A stretch of 64,000 nucleotides of DNA from Pedobacter suwonensis (GTDB lineage Bacteria > Bacteroidota > Bacteroidia > Sphingobacteriales > Sphingobacteriaceae). The position numbers and the translations under genes are program-made. The DNA lies in contig NZ_FOJM01000005.1 in the NCBI RefSeq assembly GCF_900111825.1, positions 186,001 through 250,000 of the forward strand, written 5' to 3'. The notes under the pieces are model-generated. The model worked only from the letters and a program-made list of their open reading frames with translations, did no database searches and was not told the DNA's origin. This document shows, in pieces, positions 62,314 to 64,000 of the stretch (position 1 is the stretch's first letter; each line of letters starts with the position of its first letter).

Positions 62314-63453
62314 ATGAGTTATAAGCCTACCTATAAAGCGGCAAACACCATTGCGGCAACAATAGAAGAACATTTTGTCAAACTGCATAAAAATGCAATT
62401 GCGCAAGGCGAAATAGATTTGGCTACTCAACCAGATCAAAAAAATATTGAAGCGATCATTGATGTGGCTTTTTGGAGCAGTTTACGTAAGGAGGAGGGGC
62501 ATTCGCCCAGGATTTCGATTGCTTTTTTACCTCCTGAGCAAACCTCAAAACCATTGCGTTTTGCTAAAAAATTATCCTTAAATGCAAATAATTTAACCAA
62601 AATAGCCCCTGGAATTGAGCGTTCGGGAATACATCTGGGTGTGTGGGAGGAAGACGGTGAGCTTTATATCTGGGGTACAACCCTTAATATTCCTAACTTT
62701 TGTTTTGTAGTAGATGTTTCGGAACCCGGCTTAATTGTGATCAAGCACCGCAGGATTTATGGTATTGGTAAATTTACCAATGTGGCTGTGTTAAAGGGCG
62801 AACAGATCCGAATCGTTGATGATAGAAGCTGTAACAATAGAGATTGTCCGCCTATTTTGCAAGCCTTACTGGATTTAACTGTATTGGCAAGCTGGAACGA
62901 CCCGATCAATATTTTAATTCAGTTTTCGGTTTCTATGCGGGCGCACGGCAGGGGCGGAGCCTTGTTAATTGTGCCTAAGGGTGATGTAAAATGGGAGGAA
63001 TCCATTATCCACCCTATCCAGTATCTGGTTGAACCTCCATTCTGTGGATTATCCAACCTGGCGAAGCAAAATGGTAACCAAAGCGAGATTTTCTCGCAAG
63101 GGGCTGTGCGCCGCGAGGTGGAACATTTAGCTGGTTTAACCGCGGTTGACGGCGCAACGATTATCAATGAAGAATTCGAACTGATTGCATTTGGGGCCAA
63201 AATAGGCCGTGCAAAGGGAAAACCTACTGTAGAACAGATTGCTTTTTCGGAGCCGATTGTTGGTGGAGAAGATACAATTCTTTATCCAGGGCAACTTGGC
63301 GGCACCCGCCATTTTTCTGTTGCCCAGTTTGTAAACGATCAGCCTCAGTCTATTGGTCTGGTAGCCTCGCAGGATGGTCATTTTACCATTTTCAGCTACA
63401 GCAAAAAACAAAACATGGTAATGGCTCATCGTATTGAAACGCTACTTTTGTAA
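62314..63453 (+). CDS. DACNV sensor domain / diadenylate-cyclase-like protein
   Basis: A 379-residue protein with an N-terminal DACNV-like region (about 1-190) and a C-terminal domain resembling DisA/CdaA diadenylate cyclases, which make c-di-AMP. The DGA motif is present (Asp279), and GGTRHFS (Arg332-His333-Phe334) matches the RHR motif except that the last residue is Phe. It may make, bind or no longer make c-di-AMP. It has no membrane helices. It stands alone. Confidence 0.75.
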   Translation: MSYKPTYKAANTIAATIEEHFVKLHKNAIAQGEIDLATQPDQKNIEAIIDVAFWSSLRKEEGHSPRISIAFLPPEQTSKPLRFAKKLSLNANNLTKIAPGIERSGIHLGVWEEDGELYIWGTTLNIPNFCFVVDVSEPGLIVIKHRRIYGIGKFTNVAVLKGEQIRIVDDRSCNNRDCPPILQALLDLTVLASWNDPINILIQFSVSMRAHGRGGALLIVPKGDVKWEESIIHPIQYLVEPPFCGLSNLAKQNGNQSEIFSQGAVRREVEHLAGLTAVDGATIINEEFELIAFGAKIGRAKGKPTVEQIAFSEPIVGGEDTILYPGQLGGTRHFSVAQFVNDQPQSIGLVASQDGHFTIFSYSKKQNMVMAHRIETLLL

Positions 63454-63704
63454 TAGCAGAAAGCATAGGGCATAGCGCGATTGCAATTATTTGGAAAGGT
63501 AGCTTACTGCTAATCGGATGCTGTAGTCCGTCTTTCCGTTAAGTTCCCGATCACACTTTTGCTAAAAAACAAATGACTATTGAGATCGGGAGATATCGCT
63601 TCAATACGGTTTAGTTAAATAGGGCTGTGCTGGAAACCTCAATTACTGTTTCATGTACACTAAGCAGTTAACCGATTAACCGTTTAAACAATTAACCATT
63701 AGAG

Positions 63705-64000
63705 ATGATCTACGACAAAAGCCAGCTTATCGCTTCAGCATACGAACATCAGCCGACCAAGGAGCAAATGCTGTTTTGCCAACGGATGTCGGCATTTTTG
63801 CAACAGGACGATGAGTACCGCTGTTTTGTACTGAAAGGTTATGCCGGTACGGGTAAAACCACCTCGGTAGCAGCTTTGGTAAAGGTGTTAAGGCAGTTTA
63901 ACCTGCGAAGCGAACTGCTTGCCCCAACCGGAAGGGCGGCAAAAGTAATGAGTCAATATTCATTTCGTAAAGCTTTAACCATACATAAAAGGATTTATAG
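63705..64000 (+). CDS. ATP-dependent DNA helicase, RecD/UvrD-like (3' end outside window)
   Basis: The frame is open from ATG 63705 to the window end, 98 residues. YEHQPTKEQ starts the Q-like motif, Walker A is GYAGTGKTT, and APTGRAAKVMS is motif Ia of RecD-type superfamily 1 helicases. It matches the N-terminus of small RecD-like helicases. The rest lies outside. Confidence 0.9.
   Translation, partial: MIYDKSQLIASAYEHQPTKEQMLFCQRMSAFLQQDDEYRCFVLKGYAGTGKTTSVAALVKVLRQFNLRSELLAPTGRAAKVMSQYSFRKALTIHKRIY

Overview
The window is chromosomal DNA from a member of the Bacteroidota, most likely a Sphingobacteriaceae species close to Pedobacter. The reasons are Bacteroidota-type promoters (TTG, 18-19 bp spacer, TAnnTTTG), the near absence of Shine-Dalgarno sites, a short primary sigma factor without region 1.1, a Rho factor with a long charged insert, lineage-typical families (DUF4290, DUF4254, DUF2851, DUF3822, DUF4173, DACNV) and many short palindromic repeats between genes. 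It looks like ordinary core genome. I see no prophage, integrase, CRISPR array, rRNA operon or complete insertion sequence.

Layout. 0-10.3 kb: four tandem MacB/FtsX permease genes (the first cut by the window edge) and one ATPase gene. 10.4-11.6 kb: a BtuF-like metal-chelate binding protein and a small lipoprotein. 11.7-12.4 kb: two identical tRNA-Leu(UAG) genes with the same promoter. 12.5-17.3 kb: tig, a four-helix-bundle gene, clpP, clpX and AMP nucleosidase. 17.4-19.4 kb (minus): a small ABC ATPase/membrane-protein pair and the primary sigma factor. 19.8-20.6 kb: DUF2975 and a YozG-like regulator. 21.0-22.2 kb (minus): sucC between two copies of one repeat. 22.6-26.5 kb (minus): a membrane-protein cluster with its own winged-helix regulator and matching palindromic operators. 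26.7-33.2 kb: lolD, an orphan pre-ATP-grasp domain with a HAD-like protein and an S41 peptidase, dprA, and a cysteine synthase/CBS fusion. 33.7-40.5 kb (minus): murA, DUF4290, a SixA-like phosphatase, a glycosyltransferase, DUF4254 and a PolX-like protein. 40.6-46.2 kb: lipoprotein, sppA, folK, pssA and rho. 46.6-52.9 kb: pyrF, a possible toxin-antitoxin pair, DUF2851, a PspC-like protein, an ankyrin protein and pyrE. 53.2-55.7 kb: a DeoR regulator divergent from a NudK-like hydrolase and a zinc alcohol dehydrogenase. 55.8-64 kb: a coiled-coil membrane protein, a probable small RNA, a Nudix hydrolase, an ECF sigma factor with a membrane partner, coaD, rsmD, DUF3822, a DACNV/diadenylate-cyclase-like protein and the start of a RecD-like helicase.

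Several genes work together: clpP with clpX in proteolysis, with tig as the upstream chaperone; pyrE and pyrF in UMP synthesis; murA, the GT9 glycosyltransferase and pssA in envelope synthesis; and the sigma/membrane-protein and regulator/operator pairs as self-contained circuits.

The best leads are a telomere-like (AAACCCT)11 array at the polX stop codon, a PolX that lacks all three polymerase carboxylates, a MurA with Asp instead of the fosfomycin-target Cys, an unassigned structured small RNA at about 56.88-56.97 kb, a matched pair of operators in the 22-26 kb cluster, a cyclase-like protein with an altered RHR motif, and a rich set of dispersed palindromic repeats. No gene with a wholly new domain architecture could be proven from sequence alone.
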